A stretch of 64,000 bases of DNA from Chloroflexota bacterium (GTDB lineage Bacteria > Chloroflexota > Dehalococcoidia > Tepidiformales > Tepidiformaceae): the NCBI GenBank assembly GCA_016234445.1, contig JACRBT010000011.1:55531-119530 (forward strand), written 5' to 3'. Every line of letters starts with the position of its first letter. Positions within the stretch are counted from its first letter, which is position 1. Below the pieces are notes generated by a model. It was not told the DNA's origin and did no database searches. It was given only the letters and a program-made list of their open reading frames with translations. Shown here one piece after another: positions 1 to 10,587 of the stretch. A program made the translations under genes and the position numbers.

Positions 1-1
1 G

Positions 2-1132
2 ACCGGCGTCACCCGCTTCGCCTGGCGGCCGTTCGCCATTCCCTTCCGGGAGGAGTTCGTCGCCGCCCACGGGACGCTGCGCGAGCGCGCCGGCGTGGTG
101 ATGCTCGTCGAGACGGCGAGCGGGCTCCGCGGGATCGGCGAAGCTTCCCCGTTGCCGTCCTATGGCGGGGGCTCAGTCAAAGAAGTACTCGCGGCCTGCC
201 CTGCCGCCGGTGCCACCCTCGTCGGCGGGACCCTGCCCGGGGACGACGAGGATTGGATGCCACCCTCCGGCCTGAGTGCTGGCTCCTCCGCTGCCCTCCG
301 CTGCGGGGTGGAGACAGCGCTTGCGTCGATCGCGGCGGAGGCGGCGGGACAGCCGCTCTGGCGATGGTTCCGCGGCGGCGAAGGCCCGGCCGAAGCTGTG
401 GTGGCGGTCAACGCCGTGGTCGATGCGGGGGAACCGAAGGCTGCAGCCGCGGAAGCGCTTGCGTACGTCCGCCGCGGGTTCAAGACGCTCAAGCTGAAGG
501 TCGGGACCGGGGACGACATCGAGCGCGTCCTCGCCGTGCGCAGGGCCGTCGGGCCGGCGATTGCCCTCCGTGCGGACGCCAACGGGGCGTGGCCAATCGA
601 CGGGGCGCCGGGACTCCTCGGCCGGTGCCGGGAGCTCGGGCTTGAGATGGTCGAACAGCCGGTCGCGCCGGGCCCCGGTGCGATTGCACGGATGGCCGCC
701 CTGGCGCGGTCCGTCGCGCCGCTCCTCGTGGGCATCGACGAATCCTGCCGTTCGATGGCGGACGTGGGCGAGATGGCCGCCGACGGCGCCGGGCTGGTGG
801 CCGTCATCAAGCCGATGGTCACCGGCCTCGCCGAAGCGCGGCGGATGGCGGGCGCCGCTGCCGCCGCAGGTATCCCGGTGGTAGTGACCACGATGTTCGA
901 CGCCGGGCCTGGGACCGCCGTGGCGATGCACCTTGCCGCCTCGCTCGGGGGCGGTTCGCTGGCCCACGGGCTGGCCACCCTGGAGCACCTCGCCGGCGAC
1001 ATCGTCAGCGGCGTCCCAGCGGTCGAATCGGGCAGCGTCCGGCCGGGCGACCGCCCCGGCCTGGGGCTCGCCCTCGACGAGGCGGCGCTGGAGCGTTTCG
1101 CGACCGGCCCCTGGCGGGAGGCACGGGCGTGA
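2..1132 (+). CDS. menC: o-succinylbenzoate synthase (enolase superfamily), 5'-truncated by window edge
   Basis: The frame is open from base 2, so the true start lies outside the window; the GTG at 95 is internal, because the 31 codons before it encode the usual N-terminal capping-domain start (IPFREEFVAAHG). The protein belongs to the enolase/muconate-lactonizing superfamily. Counting from the first in-window codon, it has the KxK pair (K164/K166), the metal ligands D192, E218 and D246, and K270 in VIKPM. MenC dehydrates SHCHC to o-succinylbenzoate in menaquinone synthesis. The next gene is menE, overlapping by 4 bp, which supports OSBS over a racemase or dipeptide epimerase; N-succinylamino-acid racemase activity cannot be excluded from sequence. 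Confidence 0.85.
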   Translation, partial: TGVTRFAWRPFAIPFREEFVAAHGTLRERAGVVMLVETASGLRGIGEASPLPSYGGGSVKEVLAACPAAGATLVGGTLPGDDEDWMPPSGLSAGSSAALRCGVETALASIAAEAAGQPLWRWFRGGEGPAEAVVAVNAVVDAGEPKAAAAEALAYVRRGFKTLKLKVGTGDDIERVLAVRRAVGPAIALRADANGAWPIDGAPGLLGRCRELGLEMVEQPVAPGPGAIARMAALARSVAPLLVGIDESCRSMADVGEMAADGAGLVAVIKPMVTGLAEARRMAGAAAAAGIPVVVTTMFDAGPGTAVAMHLAASLGGGSLAHGLATLEHLAGDIVSGVPAVESGSVRPGDRPGLGLALDEAALERFATGPWREARA

Positions 1133-2583
1133 ACAGCGAAGCGCCGCTGCTCCCCGACTGGCTTACCCATCGCGCCGCGGTGCTTCCCCGCCATCCCGCA
1201 ATCGTCGCGGGGGGTGAGATCGTCACGTACCGGGAACTGCATGGACGAGCCCTCCGGCTGGCTGGCGCACTTGCAGAGATGGGAGCCGGGCCCGGGCGGT
1301 TGGTCGGTCTCCTCGCGCCGAACTCCCTCGCCTTCGCCGAGACGGTCCACGCTGCGATGCAGTTGGGCGCGATCCTCCTGCCGCTGAACCTGCGGCTGAC
1401 CGCGGAAGAGCTCGCCTACCAGCTCAGGGACGCGGGCGCCGAGGTCCTGCTCTGCACCACCGAAACTGCCGACGCCGCTGCCGCCGCCGCGACGAGGGCG
1501 GGCGTCCGCGAGCCGGTGGTCCTGCCCGTCGAAGGCGGGGCGGCGATCGCCCCGCGCGAGACCCACGCGCCGGACGACGTCCACAGCATCATCTACACCT
1601 CCGGCACCACCGGCAGTCCGAAGGGCGCGGCCCTCACCTATGGGAACTACTGGGCCAGCGCCGCGGGGTCCGCCTTCAACATCGGGGTGTCCCCCGGTGA
1701 CCGCTGGCTCGCCTGCATGCCGCTCTTCCACGTCGGCGGGCTTTCGATCCTCCTCCGGAGCGTCATCTACGGGACCACGGCGGTCATCCACGAGCGCTTC
1801 GAGGAAGCAGCCGTGAACCGCGCCCTCCGCGAGGACGGCGTGTCGCTGCTCTCGGTCGTCCCGACGATGCTCGAACGGATGCTGGTCGCCGACGACCGGC
1901 CGTTCCCGCCGAGCGTCCGCTGCGTGCTGGTGGGAGGCGGCCCGGTGAGCGAGGAACTCCTCCGGCGGGCGATGGAGCGCGGCCTGCCGGTTGTTCAGAC
2001 CTATGGCCTGACCGAGGCCGCCAGCCAGGTGGCGACGCTCGCGCCCGGGGACGCGCTCGCGCACCTGGGTTCGGCCGGAAAGCCGCTGGTGACCACGGAA
2101 ATGCGGGTCGACTCGCCGCCGGGTGAGCCGGGCGAAATCCTCGTCCGGGGGGCGACCGTCTCCCCCGGCTACTGGCGCGACGGGCGGGTCGAGCCCCAGG
2201 GTGGTGACGGTTGGCTCCACACGGGCGACATCGGCCGCCTGGACGGGGAAGGCTTCCTCTTTGTGCTGGACCGTCGCGACGACCTCATCGTCTCGGGTGG
2301 CGAGAACGTCTACCCGGCGGAGGTGGAAGCGGCCCTGGCCGGGCACCCCGCGGTCCGCGCGGCGGCCGTCGTGGGCATCCCCGACCAACGCTGGGGACAG
2401 GTTGTCGCTGCCGCCGTCGTGGTCGAGCCGGGGTTCGATCCCGGCGTGCTCGATGGCTGGCTCGAGGTGCGGTTGGCGCCATTCAAGCGCCCGCGCCGGT
2501 TCGTGGCCGTGGAGGAGCTGCCGATGACGGCGAACGGCAAGGTCCAGCGGCGGTTCGTCCGGGAGCTGTTCCCAAACGGGTGA
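1129..2583 (+). CDS. menE: o-succinylbenzoate--CoA ligase
   Basis: This 484-residue protein is an ANL-superfamily adenylate-forming ligase. It has the phosphate-binding loop YTSGTTGSPKG near residues 156-166, TYGLTEA (A5), LHTGDIG (A7), RRDDLIVSGGENVYPAEVE near 380-398 (A8 hinge), and the catalytic lysine in MTANGKVQRR near residue 472. MenE activates o-succinylbenzoate to its CoA ester in menaquinone synthesis. The GTG start overlaps the menC stop as GTGA, indicating translational coupling. Alone it could be read as a fatty acyl-CoA ligase; the menC partner decides the call. Confidence 0.87.
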   Translation: MNSEAPLLPDWLTHRAAVLPRHPAIVAGGEIVTYRELHGRALRLAGALAEMGAGPGRLVGLLAPNSLAFAETVHAAMQLGAILLPLNLRLTAEELAYQLRDAGAEVLLCTTETADAAAAAATRAGVREPVVLPVEGGAAIAPRETHAPDDVHSIIYTSGTTGSPKGAALTYGNYWASAAGSAFNIGVSPGDRWLACMPLFHVGGLSILLRSVIYGTTAVIHERFEEAAVNRALREDGVSLLSVVPTMLERMLVADDRPFPPSVRCVLVGGGPVSEELLRRAMERGLPVVQTYGLTEAASQVATLAPGDALAHLGSAGKPLVTTEMRVDSPPGEPGEILVRGATVSPGYWRDGRVEPQGGDGWLHTGDIGRLDGEGFLFVLDRRDDLIVSGGENVYPAEVEAALAGHPAVRAAAVVGIPDQRWGQVVAAAVVVEPGFDPGVLDGWLEVRLAPFKRPRRFVAVEELPMTANGKVQRRFVRELFPNG

Positions 2584-2605
2584 CCCCTTCTGCCGGCACA
2601 CGCGC

Positions 2606-2618
2606 TACAATCGCGGCG
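2606..2618 (+). promoter_or_regulatory. -10 box of a leaderless promoter for the HIT gene
   Basis: TACAAT (2606-2611) is followed by 7 bases and then the ATG at 2619. No Shine-Dalgarno is present, so transcription probably begins at or next to the start codon. Confidence 0.55.
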
Positions 2619-2960
2619 ATGGCCGACTGCCTTTTCTGCCGCATGCACGCCGGGGAGATCCCGGTCGAGAAGATCGCCCGGAACGAACACGCCTTCGCCA
2701 TCCGCGACATCAACCCGCGGGCGCCAGTGCATGCGCTCGTCATCCCGCGCCTCCATGTGCCGACCGCGAAAGACATCGGCTGGACCCACGGCGAGATGCT
2801 GGCGGGGCTCTTTTCCCTGGCGACGGAGGTCGCGCGGGTCGAAGGGGTCTACGACGCTGGCTACCGGCTCGCCTTCAACGTCGGCGACAACGCGGGGATG
2901 ACCATCTTCCACCTCCATCTCCATGTGCTCGGCGGCCGCAAGCTCGGTCCCGAAGGCTGA
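2619..2960 (+). CDS. HIT family nucleotide hydrolase
   Basis: The 113-residue protein has the histidine-triad motif HLHLH at residues 98-102, where the middle His is the nucleophile that attacks the alpha-phosphate of nucleotide substrates. An N-terminal CLFC (residues 4-7) is one half of the zinc site seen in many HINT-like proteins. Length and motif fit the HinT branch (purine nucleoside phosphoramidase or dinucleotide hydrolase). The ATG at 2619 is preferred because homologous sequence begins there and a TACAAT box lies just upstream. The stop overlaps the next start (TGATG), so it is coupled to the HD hydrolase. Confidence 0.88.
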   Translation: MADCLFCRMHAGEIPVEKIARNEHAFAIRDINPRAPVHALVIPRLHVPTAKDIGWTHGEMLAGLFSLATEVARVEGVYDAGYRLAFNVGDNAGMTIFHLHLHVLGGRKLGPEG

Positions 2961-3604
2961 TGGGCCAGTCCGTCGCCGAGCAGATCGCGGCCATCCGGGG
3001 CGAACTGGAGTCGCGGCCCGAGGGGCTGGTGCGGCATGTCGAACGCGTCCTCGTCGAGGCGCTCGACCTCGCAGCGCGCTGGGACGTCGACCCGGATCGT
3101 GTTGAGCTGGCCACCTGGGGCCACGACCTCTTCCGGTCGTTCCCCGCGGCGGACCAGATCCGTCTCGCCGCCGAGGCGGGTGTCCCCGTGTCGATGGCGG
3201 ACGAGGCGAGCCCCGTCCTCCTCCACGGGCCGATCGCGGCGGCGGTGCTGCGGGAACGGTTTGCGGTCAGTGACGAGGAGGCGCTGGCGGCCGTCCGCGA
3301 CCACACGCTCGGTCTCGCCCGGATGAGCACGATCGCCAAGGTCATCCTCATCGCCGACAAGGTGGAGCGGCGGAAACGGGGGCGGGTGCCGGTATTCGGG
3401 GAGATCCGGCGCGCTGCCCGCCACGACCTCGACCTGGCGTTGCTGGCCTGGGCGGATTGGAAATGGGTGGACGAGCGCCAGCATGGCTGGATGTCCCATC
3501 CCGGGCACTGGGAGGCGCGCCAAGAATGGGTGCGCGAGCACCACCTCGACCGCGGGCTGCCCGGCCGGGTGGACGAAGCGGCCTGGGGCGAAGACGGCGC
3601 CTAA
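2960..3604 (+). CDS. HD-domain hydrolase, YqeK-like
   Basis: This 214-residue protein carries an HD-type metal phosphohydrolase core: H26, the H55-D56 pair in WGHDLFR, H89 in LLHGPIAA, H115 in AVRDHTLG and D133 in IADKVE. The order and spacing match the YqeK family, whose members split symmetrical diadenosine tetraphosphate. It usually lies near nadD/rsfS, which are not visible here. It overlaps the HIT gene by one base; both families act on dinucleoside polyphosphates, so the pair may share a substrate class (inference). Confidence 0.75.
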   Translation: MGQSVAEQIAAIRGELESRPEGLVRHVERVLVEALDLAARWDVDPDRVELATWGHDLFRSFPAADQIRLAAEAGVPVSMADEASPVLLHGPIAAAVLRERFAVSDEEALAAVRDHTLGLARMSTIAKVILIADKVERRKRGRVPVFGEIRRAARHDLDLALLAWADWKWVDERQHGWMSHPGHWEARQEWVREHHLDRGLPGRVDEAAWGEDGA

Positions 3605-3608
3605 CCGG

Positions 3609-4433
3609 CTACGGGATCTTTACGACCTGGCCAATATTCAGGTTCGAGCATTCGGGGTTGATCTCGGGGTTGGCGGCCATGAACGCCGCGAGGGTGACGT
3701 TGTGGGCCTCCGCGATCGAGCCGCAGAAGTCGCCTGACTTGACGGTGTACGTCTTGGCGCCGTTGCCCGGGGTGGTGGCAGTGCCAGGTGTGCCGGGCGT
3801 GCCCGTCGTTGCCGGCTTGGTGGCCGTGCCGGTCCCGGGAGTGCCGGGCTGCGAGGTCTGGGTGGCGGCGACGGTTGGCGTCTTCCCGACGGAGGCGGTC
3901 TTGGTCGCAGCGGCGTTGGTGGCGACGGCGTCGGTCGGGGAGACTCCCCCATTGTCGTCGTCGCTGAGAGCCTGCTGGACGAGGAAGGCGACGGCGATGA
4001 GGACGATGGCGCCGGCGAAGAGGCCGATGGTCGCCACAGGCATGCTGATCCCGCCGCCCCGGGGCCGGGGGCCGACTGCTCCCGGGGCGGGGCGGCGGCG
4101 CGGTTCGCCGGCGCCGCCCGGTGCTGGCCGGGGCTGGCGAGTTGGACGCGGTGGCGCAGCGGAGGCCACCGGCTCGGAGCGCGGCGGCGGTGCGGCGGCG
4201 GGCGGTGGCGATGTCCTGGGGATGCCTTCGCCGCGATAGACCGGGCACTGGGTGTGGTTGTCGCCGAGACAGTAGCTTTCCTGGTGACCGGTGGCGATGC
4301 GCGTGGGGCTTGGCAGCCGGTAGCACCGATGCGCTTCCGTCGCGTAGGTCGCGTGGGAGTCTGCGTCATCGGCGAGCCCGAGGTAAGGGCAGACCGCCGG
4401 GAATTCGTCCTGGCCAACGGTTGGGTACGTCAC
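3609..4433 (-). CDS. membrane-anchored LysM protein with Cys-rich N-terminal module
   Basis: The 274-residue protein starts with GTG, preceded by AGAGGAG as ribosome binding site. Residues 1-65 hold a compact Cys/His module (C15, C37, C55 and C63, with HRCY, HQESYCL and CPVY), then a Pro/Arg-rich linker, one membrane segment at about 133-155, a Thr/Pro/Gly-rich spacer at 165-226 and a C-terminal LysM domain (228-274, starting TYTVKSGD). The topology suggests a cytoplasmic Cys module and an external LysM that would bind glycan. I know this architecture as recurrent in Chloroflexota but know no assigned role. It converges on the HD gene with a 4-bp gap. Confidence 0.75.
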   Translation of the reverse strand: MTYPTVGQDEFPAVCPYLGLADDADSHATYATEAHRCYRLPSPTRIATGHQESYCLGDNHTQCPVYRGEGIPRTSPPPAAAPPPRSEPVASAAPPRPTRQPRPAPGGAGEPRRRPAPGAVGPRPRGGGISMPVATIGLFAGAIVLIAVAFLVQQALSDDDNGGVSPTDAVATNAAATKTASVGKTPTVAATQTSQPGTPGTGTATKPATTGTPGTPGTATTPGNGAKTYTVKSGDFCGSIAEAHNVTLAAFMAANPEINPECSNLNIGQVVKIP

Positions 4434-4756
4434 AGGGACTCCTCTGCGTCTCGCAGGCGCGCCACCGCCCGTATGGTGGCACGTGAGTCACGCGGAGGCA
4501 ACGTTCTTTTGCGACAGAGGGGGAATTGGGGTGGGGGGCGGCCTGTGGTCAGCAGACCGCGCCCCCTGCGACGGGGAGGACATTGTCGCCGGCGTCCCTT
4601 TGGTCAGGAGGGGTTCGCCTACTGGGAATAACGGCCGGGGAGAGGGCCGGGCCAAGGGTGGCGTGCTGGAACGTTCGGTGGAAAAATAGGTGCAGAGGCG
4701 CGTCCGCTGGCCGGGCCGAGGCCAGGCGCAGGCGGGGCCGGGAAGCCCCCCGCAAG

Positions 4757-4784
4757 TTGACAGTTTGTCGTCCTGTGCTAGTCT
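4757..4784 (+). promoter_or_regulatory. sigma-70-type promoter of the rpsL operon
   Basis: A perfect -35 TTGACA (4757-4762), a 16-bp spacer and an extended -10 (TGC then TAGTCT, 4776-4784) are present. The start of transcription is expected near 4791, giving a 5' leader of roughly 210 nt before rpsL. Confidence 0.7.
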
Positions 4785-4888
4785 TATCCTTCGGCGCTTA
4801 TTGACGAGCCAGCTTGAGAGAGCTCGGCGGGTCGCGAAGCTGAGTGCTTGAAGACGGTCCTGGCCGCAGGGCGAGCCGGGGCGCTGTT

Positions 4889-4918
4889 CACGAACAGGCT
4901 TTTCGGCCTGTTTTCGTG
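4889..4918 (+). promoter_or_regulatory. leader hairpin before rpsL (possible autoregulatory site or attenuator)
   Basis: CACGAA-CAGGC pairs with GCCTG-(TT)-TTCGTG: 11 base pairs with a 2-nt bulge, closed by a TTTTCG-type loop. No U-run follows, so it is not a plain terminator. Binding by a ribosomal protein is a reasonable guess. Confidence 0.4.
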
Positions 4919-5001
4919 CCCAGAAGAATCCGACGGAAGGGCCACCTTCCACGCGAGTGGGGCCGACAACCCTTACCGCTCAACTCATAGGGGAAGCAGG
5001 A

Positions 5002-5442
5002 ATGCCGACCATCAACCAGTTGGTCCGGAAAGGCCGGACGCCGAAAGGCAAGAAGTCGGGCGCACCGGCGCTGCTTTTCAGCTTCAACTCGCACACAGGC
5101 CGCCTCCGCAAAGAGGTGGGGCGTGGCTCTCCCCAGAAGCGTGGCGTTTGCACCCAGGTGCGGACGCAGACGCCGAAGAAGCCGAACTCGGCCCTCCGCA
5201 AGGTGGCCCGCGTCCGTCTTTCCAACGGGATCGAAGTCACGGCCTACATCCCTGGCGAAGGCCACAGCCTCCAGGAGCACTCGGTGGTGCTGGTCCGCGG
5301 CGGCCGCGTGAAGGACCTTCCCGGCGTCCGCTACCACATCGTCCGTGGCGCCCTCGACGCGACCGGTGTCAACAACCGGAAGCAGGGGCGCAGCAAGTAC
5401 GGCACTCGCAAGAATGCCCAGCCAGCCGGCCGCCGCAAGTAG
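5002..5442 (+). CDS. rpsL: 30S ribosomal protein S12
   Basis: The 146-residue protein sits at the decoding centre of the 30S subunit. It begins [12 protein letters not shown] and contains [11 protein letters not shown] and the strictly conserved [15 protein letters not shown] loop, whose lysines and aspartate are streptomycin-related and modification positions in the family. Between residues 20 and 42 it has an insertion (starting [12 protein letters not shown]) absent from E. coli S12 but familiar from Chloroflexota. The ATG at 5002 is chosen over an upstream GTG because the family start is there and GGGGAAGCAGGA precedes it. First gene of the operon. Confidence 0.97.
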   Translation: MPTINQLVRKGRTPKGKKSGAPALLFSFNSHTGRLRKEVGRGSPQKRGVCTQVRTQTPKKPNSALRKVARVRLSNGIEVTAYIPGEGHSLQEHSVVLVRGGRVKDLPGVRYHIVRGALDATGVNNRKQGRSKYGTRKNAQPAGRRK

Positions 5443-5485
5443 GCCGGTTCTTTACGCGTGAAAGAGATTCGGGAGTAACGGAACC

Positions 5486-5956
5486 ATGGCACGACGCAAC
5501 CGGCCTGAACGGCGACCTACGCCGCCTGACGCGCGCTATAACAACGTGCAGGTCCAGGTGCTCATCAACAAGCTCATGACGCGCGGCAAGAAGAGCACCT
5601 CCGAGCGCGTGGTCTACAGCGCTTTTGACCGCATCCAGGGCCAGACCGGCCGCGACCCGGTTGACGTCTTCAGCCAGGCCGTCCGCAACGCAACCCCCGT
5701 CCTGGAAGTGAAGCCTCGCCGCGTCGGCGGGGCCACCTACCAGGTCCCGGTCGAGATTCGCCCCGACCGGCGGCTCGCTCTCGCCATGCGCTGGCTGCTT
5801 GGTTCGGCCCGCGCCCGGGGTGGCCGTTCGATGTCCGAACGGCTCGCCAGCGAACTGCTCGACGCAGCCAACAACACCGGCGTCGCCATCAAGAAGCGCG
5901 ACGACACCCACCGCATGGCGGAGGCGAACCGCGCCTTCGTCCACTACCGCTGGTAA
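5486..5956 (+). CDS. rpsG: 30S ribosomal protein S7
   Basis: The 156-residue, standard-length protein is the primary 16S-binding protein that nucleates 30S head assembly. The N-terminal [10 protein letters not shown], the [12 protein letters not shown] segment and the [16 protein letters not shown] beta-hairpin are diagnostic. It lies 43 bp after rpsL with GGGAG upstream of the ATG. In E. coli S7 represses translation at the rpsL-rpsG junction; no obvious equivalent structure is visible in this short gap. Confidence 0.97.
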   Translation: MARRNRPERRPTPPDARYNNVQVQVLINKLMTRGKKSTSERVVYSAFDRIQGQTGRDPVDVFSQAVRNATPVLEVKPRRVGGATYQVPVEIRPDRRLALAMRWLLGSARARGGRSMSERLASELLDAANNTGVAIKKRDDTHRMAEANRAFVHYRW

Positions 5957-5992
5957 GGCTCCCCGGCCCGCCAGGAAGGTTCCAGGAGACTC

Positions 5993-8074
5993 ATGCCCCG
6001 CCCTATCGACATCGAACGCATCCGGAACATCGGGATCATTGCCCACATTGACGCGGGCAAGACGACCGTGACCGAACGCGTCCTCTTCTATACCGGCAAG
6101 ACCTACAAGATCGGTGAAGTCCACGAAGGCAGCGCCACCATGGACTGGATGGAGCAGGAGCGCGAACGAGGGATCACCATCACCTCCGCCGCGACCACGG
6201 CCGAATGGGCCGGCCACTCCATCAACATCATCGACACCCCCGGCCACGTCGACTTCACCGCCGAGGTGGAGCGCAGCCTCCGCGTCCTCGACGGCGGCGT
6301 CGTCTGCTTCGACTCCGTCGCCGGCGTCGAACCGCAGTCGGAGACGGTCTGGCGCCAGGCGGACCGCTACGGCGTCCCCCGGATCTGCTTCGTCAACAAG
6401 ATGGACCGCACGGGCGCCGACTTCTGGCGGACGATCGACATGATGGTCGACCGCCTTGGCGCGAACCCGGTGACCATCCAGCTTCCCGTTGGCTCGGAGT
6501 CGGAATTCGACGGCTGCATCGACCTCGTCGAGATGTGCTGGTGGTGGTTTGGTGGCGACAAGGGCGACAAGCCTGACCGCCGCGAGATCCCGGCCCACCT
6601 CCTGGAGCAGGCGAAGGAAGCCCGTGAGAAGCTCGTCGAGGGGATCGGCAACGTCGACGACCAGATCGCGATCAGCTACCTCGAAGGCCACGAAGTCGGC
6701 CCTCACGAACTGAAGAACGCGATCCGCCGGGCGACGCTCCACAACCTGGCGACCCCGGTGCTCTGTGGTTCGGCCCTGAAGAACAAGGGTGTCCAGCTGC
6801 TCCTCGACGCGGTCGTGGACTACCTCCCGAGCCCGGTGGACATCCCGCCGGTGAAGGGCGTCGACCCCAAGCACGGCGGCGAAGTCTCCCTCCGGCCGGA
6901 CGACAACGAACCCCTCAGCGCGATCGCTTTCAAGATCGTCTCCGACCCCTACGTCGGCCGCCTTGCCTATTTCCGCGTCTACAGCGGCGTCCTCAAGGCC
7001 GGCGAGAATATCTACAACGCGACGAAGGGCGAGCGTGAGCGCATCGGCCGCGTCCTCCGAATGCACGCCAACCAGCGGGAAGAGGTCGACGCCATCTACG
7101 CCGGCGGGATCGCCGCTGCCGTGGGCCTGAAGAAGACCTTCACCGGCGACACCCTCTGCGGCCAGGACCACCCGGTCATCCTCGAAAACATCACCTTCCC
7201 CGAGCCGGTCATCCGCGTCGCCCTCGAACCGAAGAGCAAGGAAGACCAGGACAAGATGGGCGACTCGCTCATGAAGATGAGCGAAGAGGACCCGACCTTC
7301 CACTGGACCTTCGACGAAGAGAGCGGCCAGACCCTGATTTCGGGCATGGGCGAACTCCACCTCGAAGTCATCGTCGACCGCATGCTCCGCGAGCACAAAG
7401 TGGCCGCGAACGTCGGCCGCCCCCAGGTGAGTTACCGCGAGGCGATCAGCCACAAGGCCCGGGCGGAGGGCCGGTTCGTCCGCCAGAGCGGTGGCCGCGG
7501 CCAGTACGGCGTGGTCGAACTGGAAGTCGAGCCGCTCGAACGGGGCCAGGGTTTCGTCTTCGAAAACAAGATCGTTGGCGGCGCGGTCGCCAAGGAATAC
7601 ATCCCGGCTGTCCAGGCCGGCGCCCGGGAGGCGCTCCAGGGCGGCATCCTCGCCGGCTACCCGGTGCTCGACGTGAAGGTCACGCTTCTCGATGGCTCCA
7701 TGCACGCCGTCGACTCGTCGGAAATGGCGTTCAAGAACGCTGGCTCGATCGGCGTGAAGGAAGCGGCGAGGCGGGCCGGGATCGTCATCCTCGAACCGAT
7801 CATGAAGGTCGAAGTCCGCTGCCCGGAGGATTACTTCGGGTCGGTGGTCGGCGACATCAACAGCCGGCGCGGGATGATCATGGGCACGGATTCCATGGGC
7901 AAGACGCAGATCGTCCACGCCCATGTGCCACTGGCCGAGACGTTCGGCTACTCCACCGACCTCCGGTCGCTCTCCCAGGGACGGGCGAGCTACAGCATGG
8001 AGTTCGACCACTACGAAGAAGTCCCCAAGAACATCGCTGCCTCGCTGACGAAGCAGGCAGTCGGCGCGGTCTAA
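5993..8074 (+). CDS. fusA: translation elongation factor G
   Basis: This 693-residue GTPase drives ribosomal translocation. G1 is AHIDAGKT (17-24), followed by the switch sequence [17 protein letters not shown] (G3) and NKMD (G4). Domains II-V follow at normal length, with SGMGELHLE and the domain-IV sequence [10 protein letters not shown]. It lies 36 bp after rpsG with AGGAGA as ribosome binding site, in the canonical str order. Nothing unusual is seen. Confidence 0.97.
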   Translation: MPRPIDIERIRNIGIIAHIDAGKTTVTERVLFYTGKTYKIGEVHEGSATMDWMEQERERGITITSAATTAEWAGHSINIIDTPGHVDFTAEVERSLRVLDGGVVCFDSVAGVEPQSETVWRQADRYGVPRICFVNKMDRTGADFWRTIDMMVDRLGANPVTIQLPVGSESEFDGCIDLVEMCWWWFGGDKGDKPDRREIPAHLLEQAKEAREKLVEGIGNVDDQIAISYLEGHEVGPHELKNAIRRATLHNLATPVLCGSALKNKGVQLLLDAVVDYLPSPVDIPPVKGVDPKHGGEVSLRPDDNEPLSAIAFKIVSDPYVGRLAYFRVYSGVLKAGENIYNATKGERERIGRVLRMHANQREEVDAIYAGGIAAAVGLKKTFTGDTLCGQDHPVILENITFPEPVIRVALEPKSKEDQDKMGDSLMKMSEEDPTFHWTFDEESGQTLISGMGELHLEVIVDRMLREHKVAANVGRPQVSYREAISHKARAEGRFVRQSGGRGQYGVVELEVEPLERGQGFVFENKIVGGAVAKEYIPAVQAGAREALQGGILAGYPVLDVKVTLLDGSMHAVDSSEMAFKNAGSIGVKEAARRAGIVILEPIMKVEVRCPEDYFGSVVGDINSRRGMIMGTDSMGKTQIVHAHVPLAETFGYSTDLRSLSQGRASYSMEFDHYEEVPKNIAASLTKQAVGAV

Positions 8075-8112
8075 CCCTACAAAGGCTCTACGAGAGAGAA
8101 AGGCTACCAGCG

Positions 8113-9312
<1,200 letters not shown>

Positions 9313-9341
9313 ATACCCGCCAGGAAGGCAGAGGCAAGACC

Positions 9342-9509
9342 ATGGCCAAGGCTAAAGGCGACCGGATCATCATCCACCTCGCATGCACCGAATGCCGCGA
9401 GCGTACCTACACCACCCAGAAGAACCGCCGTCACGACACGGACCGGCTGGAACTGAAGAAGTTCTGCCCCCGTTGCCGCGGCCACCGTTCCCACAGGGAG
9501 ACTCGGTAA
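9342..9509 (+). CDS. rpmG: 50S ribosomal protein L33
   Basis: This 55-residue protein starts at the ATG at 9342, behind GGAAGGCAGAGG. It holds two zinc-binding pairs (CTEC near residue 15 and CPRC near 43), so it is the zinc-ribbon (C+) form of L33. The motifs TTQKNRR and KFCPRC are typical. It is placed between tuf and secE, a frequent bacterial arrangement. Confidence 0.95.
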   Translation: MAKAKGDRIIIHLACTECRERTYTTQKNRRHDTDRLELKKFCPRCRGHRSHRETR

Positions 9510-9515
9510 GCTTCG

Positions 9516-9878
9516 ATGGCACGAACACCGCGCCGCCGCACCAGCACAGTCCCGGACGCCGCCGGCGCAACCGCCGGCAGCGCCGAGCCGCGGCGTGTCC
9601 GCGAAAACCTGCCCCGCCCCGCCCCGGCCCCCGTGGCCGGCGGCGTCGCTAGGCCACAGCCCCACGAACGCCGCCGCAGTCCCTTCGCCTTCCTCGGGAG
9701 GCTCACCCCACGCTTTGTGGGAGACGTCATCTCCGAACTCCGCAAGGTCACCTGGCCCACGTTCGCCGAAACCCGCTACCTCACCATGGTCGTCGCCATC
9801 GTCGCCGTCGCTGTGGGCCTCCTCCTCGGTGGGGTCGACCTCATCTTCGGCTGGGTAGTCGAGAAGCTGTTCTTCTAA
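9516..9878 (+). CDS. secE: preprotein translocase subunit SecE
   Basis: The protein is 120 residues: a long, basic, Pro/Ala-rich N-terminal extension (1-70), then the SecE amphipathic helix with the signature ELRKVTWPTFAET and a single membrane span near residues 90-112. SecE clamps SecY in the translocon. The extension is longer than the minimal SecE but not rare in high-GC bacteria. It lies 6 bp after rpmG and 3 bp before nusG. Confidence 0.93.
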   Translation: MARTPRRRTSTVPDAAGATAGSAEPRRVRENLPRPAPAPVAGGVARPQPHERRRSPFAFLGRLTPRFVGDVISELRKVTWPTFAETRYLTMVVAIVAVAVGLLLGGVDLIFGWVVEKLFF

Positions 9879-9881
9879 ATC

Positions 9882-10568
9882 ATGAGCATTGACCCGAAGC
9901 CAATTACCGCGCTTTCCGATGTCACGCCTACTCTCAAGAAGAAGCCGGCCGCCCCGCGCCGCCGGACCAAGGACGAAGACTTCGCCGAGCAGGAACAACT
10001 GACGGAAACCGAAATCAACGCCAACGGCCGGCGCTGGTACTTCCTCCACACCTACAGCGGCCACGAAAACAAGGTCCGCCACGCCATCAAGAGCACCGTC
10101 GAACAGATGGACGCGAAGGACAAGGTCTTCCACGTCGTCGTCCCCACCGAGGACGAGATCGAGATCCGCGACGGCCAGCGCCGCACCGTGAAGCGGAAGC
10201 TCTACCCCGGCTACGTCCTCGTCCAGACCATCGAGCTCAAGGAAGGCGACCCCGACTCCGACAACGCCTGGCACATGATCCGGAACACCACCGGCGTCAC
10301 CGGCTTCGTCAGCTCCGGCACCCGCCCCGTCCCGCTTTCGACCGACGAGGTCAACCACATCCTCCGGGCGATGCGCATGGAGCAGCCTCGCGTCCGCGTC
10401 GGTTTTGCCCCCGGCCAGAACATCCGGATCATCGACGGCCCATTCGAAGACTTCGTCGGCACGGTCGACGAGATCAACACCGAAAAGGGCAAGGTGAAGG
10501 TGCTCGTCAACATGTTCGGCCGGGAAACCCCGGTCGAACTCGACTTCCTCCAGGTCGAGAAGCTCTAA
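9882..10568 (+). CDS. nusG: transcription termination/antitermination protein NusG
   Basis: The 228-residue protein has an N-terminal charged extension of about 48 residues, the NGN domain beginning RRWYFLHTYSGHE, the conserved GYVLVQ strand and IRNTTGVTGFV, and a C-terminal KOW domain starting near VRIIDGPFEDFVG-like sequence. NusG binds RNA polymerase and couples transcription to Rho or the ribosome. It is the last gene of the run. rplK-rplA, which usually follow nusG, are absent; the next gene converges from the other strand 19 bp away. Confidence 0.95.
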   Translation: MSIDPKPITALSDVTPTLKKKPAAPRRRTKDEDFAEQEQLTETEINANGRRWYFLHTYSGHENKVRHAIKSTVEQMDAKDKVFHVVVPTEDEIEIRDGQRRTVKRKLYPGYVLVQTIELKEGDPDSDNAWHMIRNTTGVTGFVSSGTRPVPLSTDEVNHILRAMRMEQPRVRVGFAPGQNIRIIDGPFEDFVGTVDEINTEKGKVKVLVNMFGRETPVELDFLQVEKL

Positions 10569-10587
10569 GCCTGGCGCCCCCGGATAG

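Larger units (their letters stand above)
4434..5001. other. intergenic region with str-operon promoter and leader
   Basis: No coding region is supported. A short inverted repeat (GCCACC/GGTGGC, 4461-4480) lies close to the LysM start on the reverse strand. The right half holds the promoter at 4757-4784 and a leader of about 210 nt with two hairpins: CAGCTT/AAGCTG (4810-4842) and a stronger one at 4889-4918. The region between about 4490 and 4750 shows nothing I can name. Confidence 0.6.

Noticed and set aside
160..2601. An 813-residue reverse-strand open frame opposite menC-menE
   Set aside because: Antisense shadow of two well-supported genes; no domain seen.
5369..8011. An 880-residue reverse-strand open frame opposite rpsG and fusA
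   Set aside because: Shadow of conserved translation genes, with low-complexity composition.
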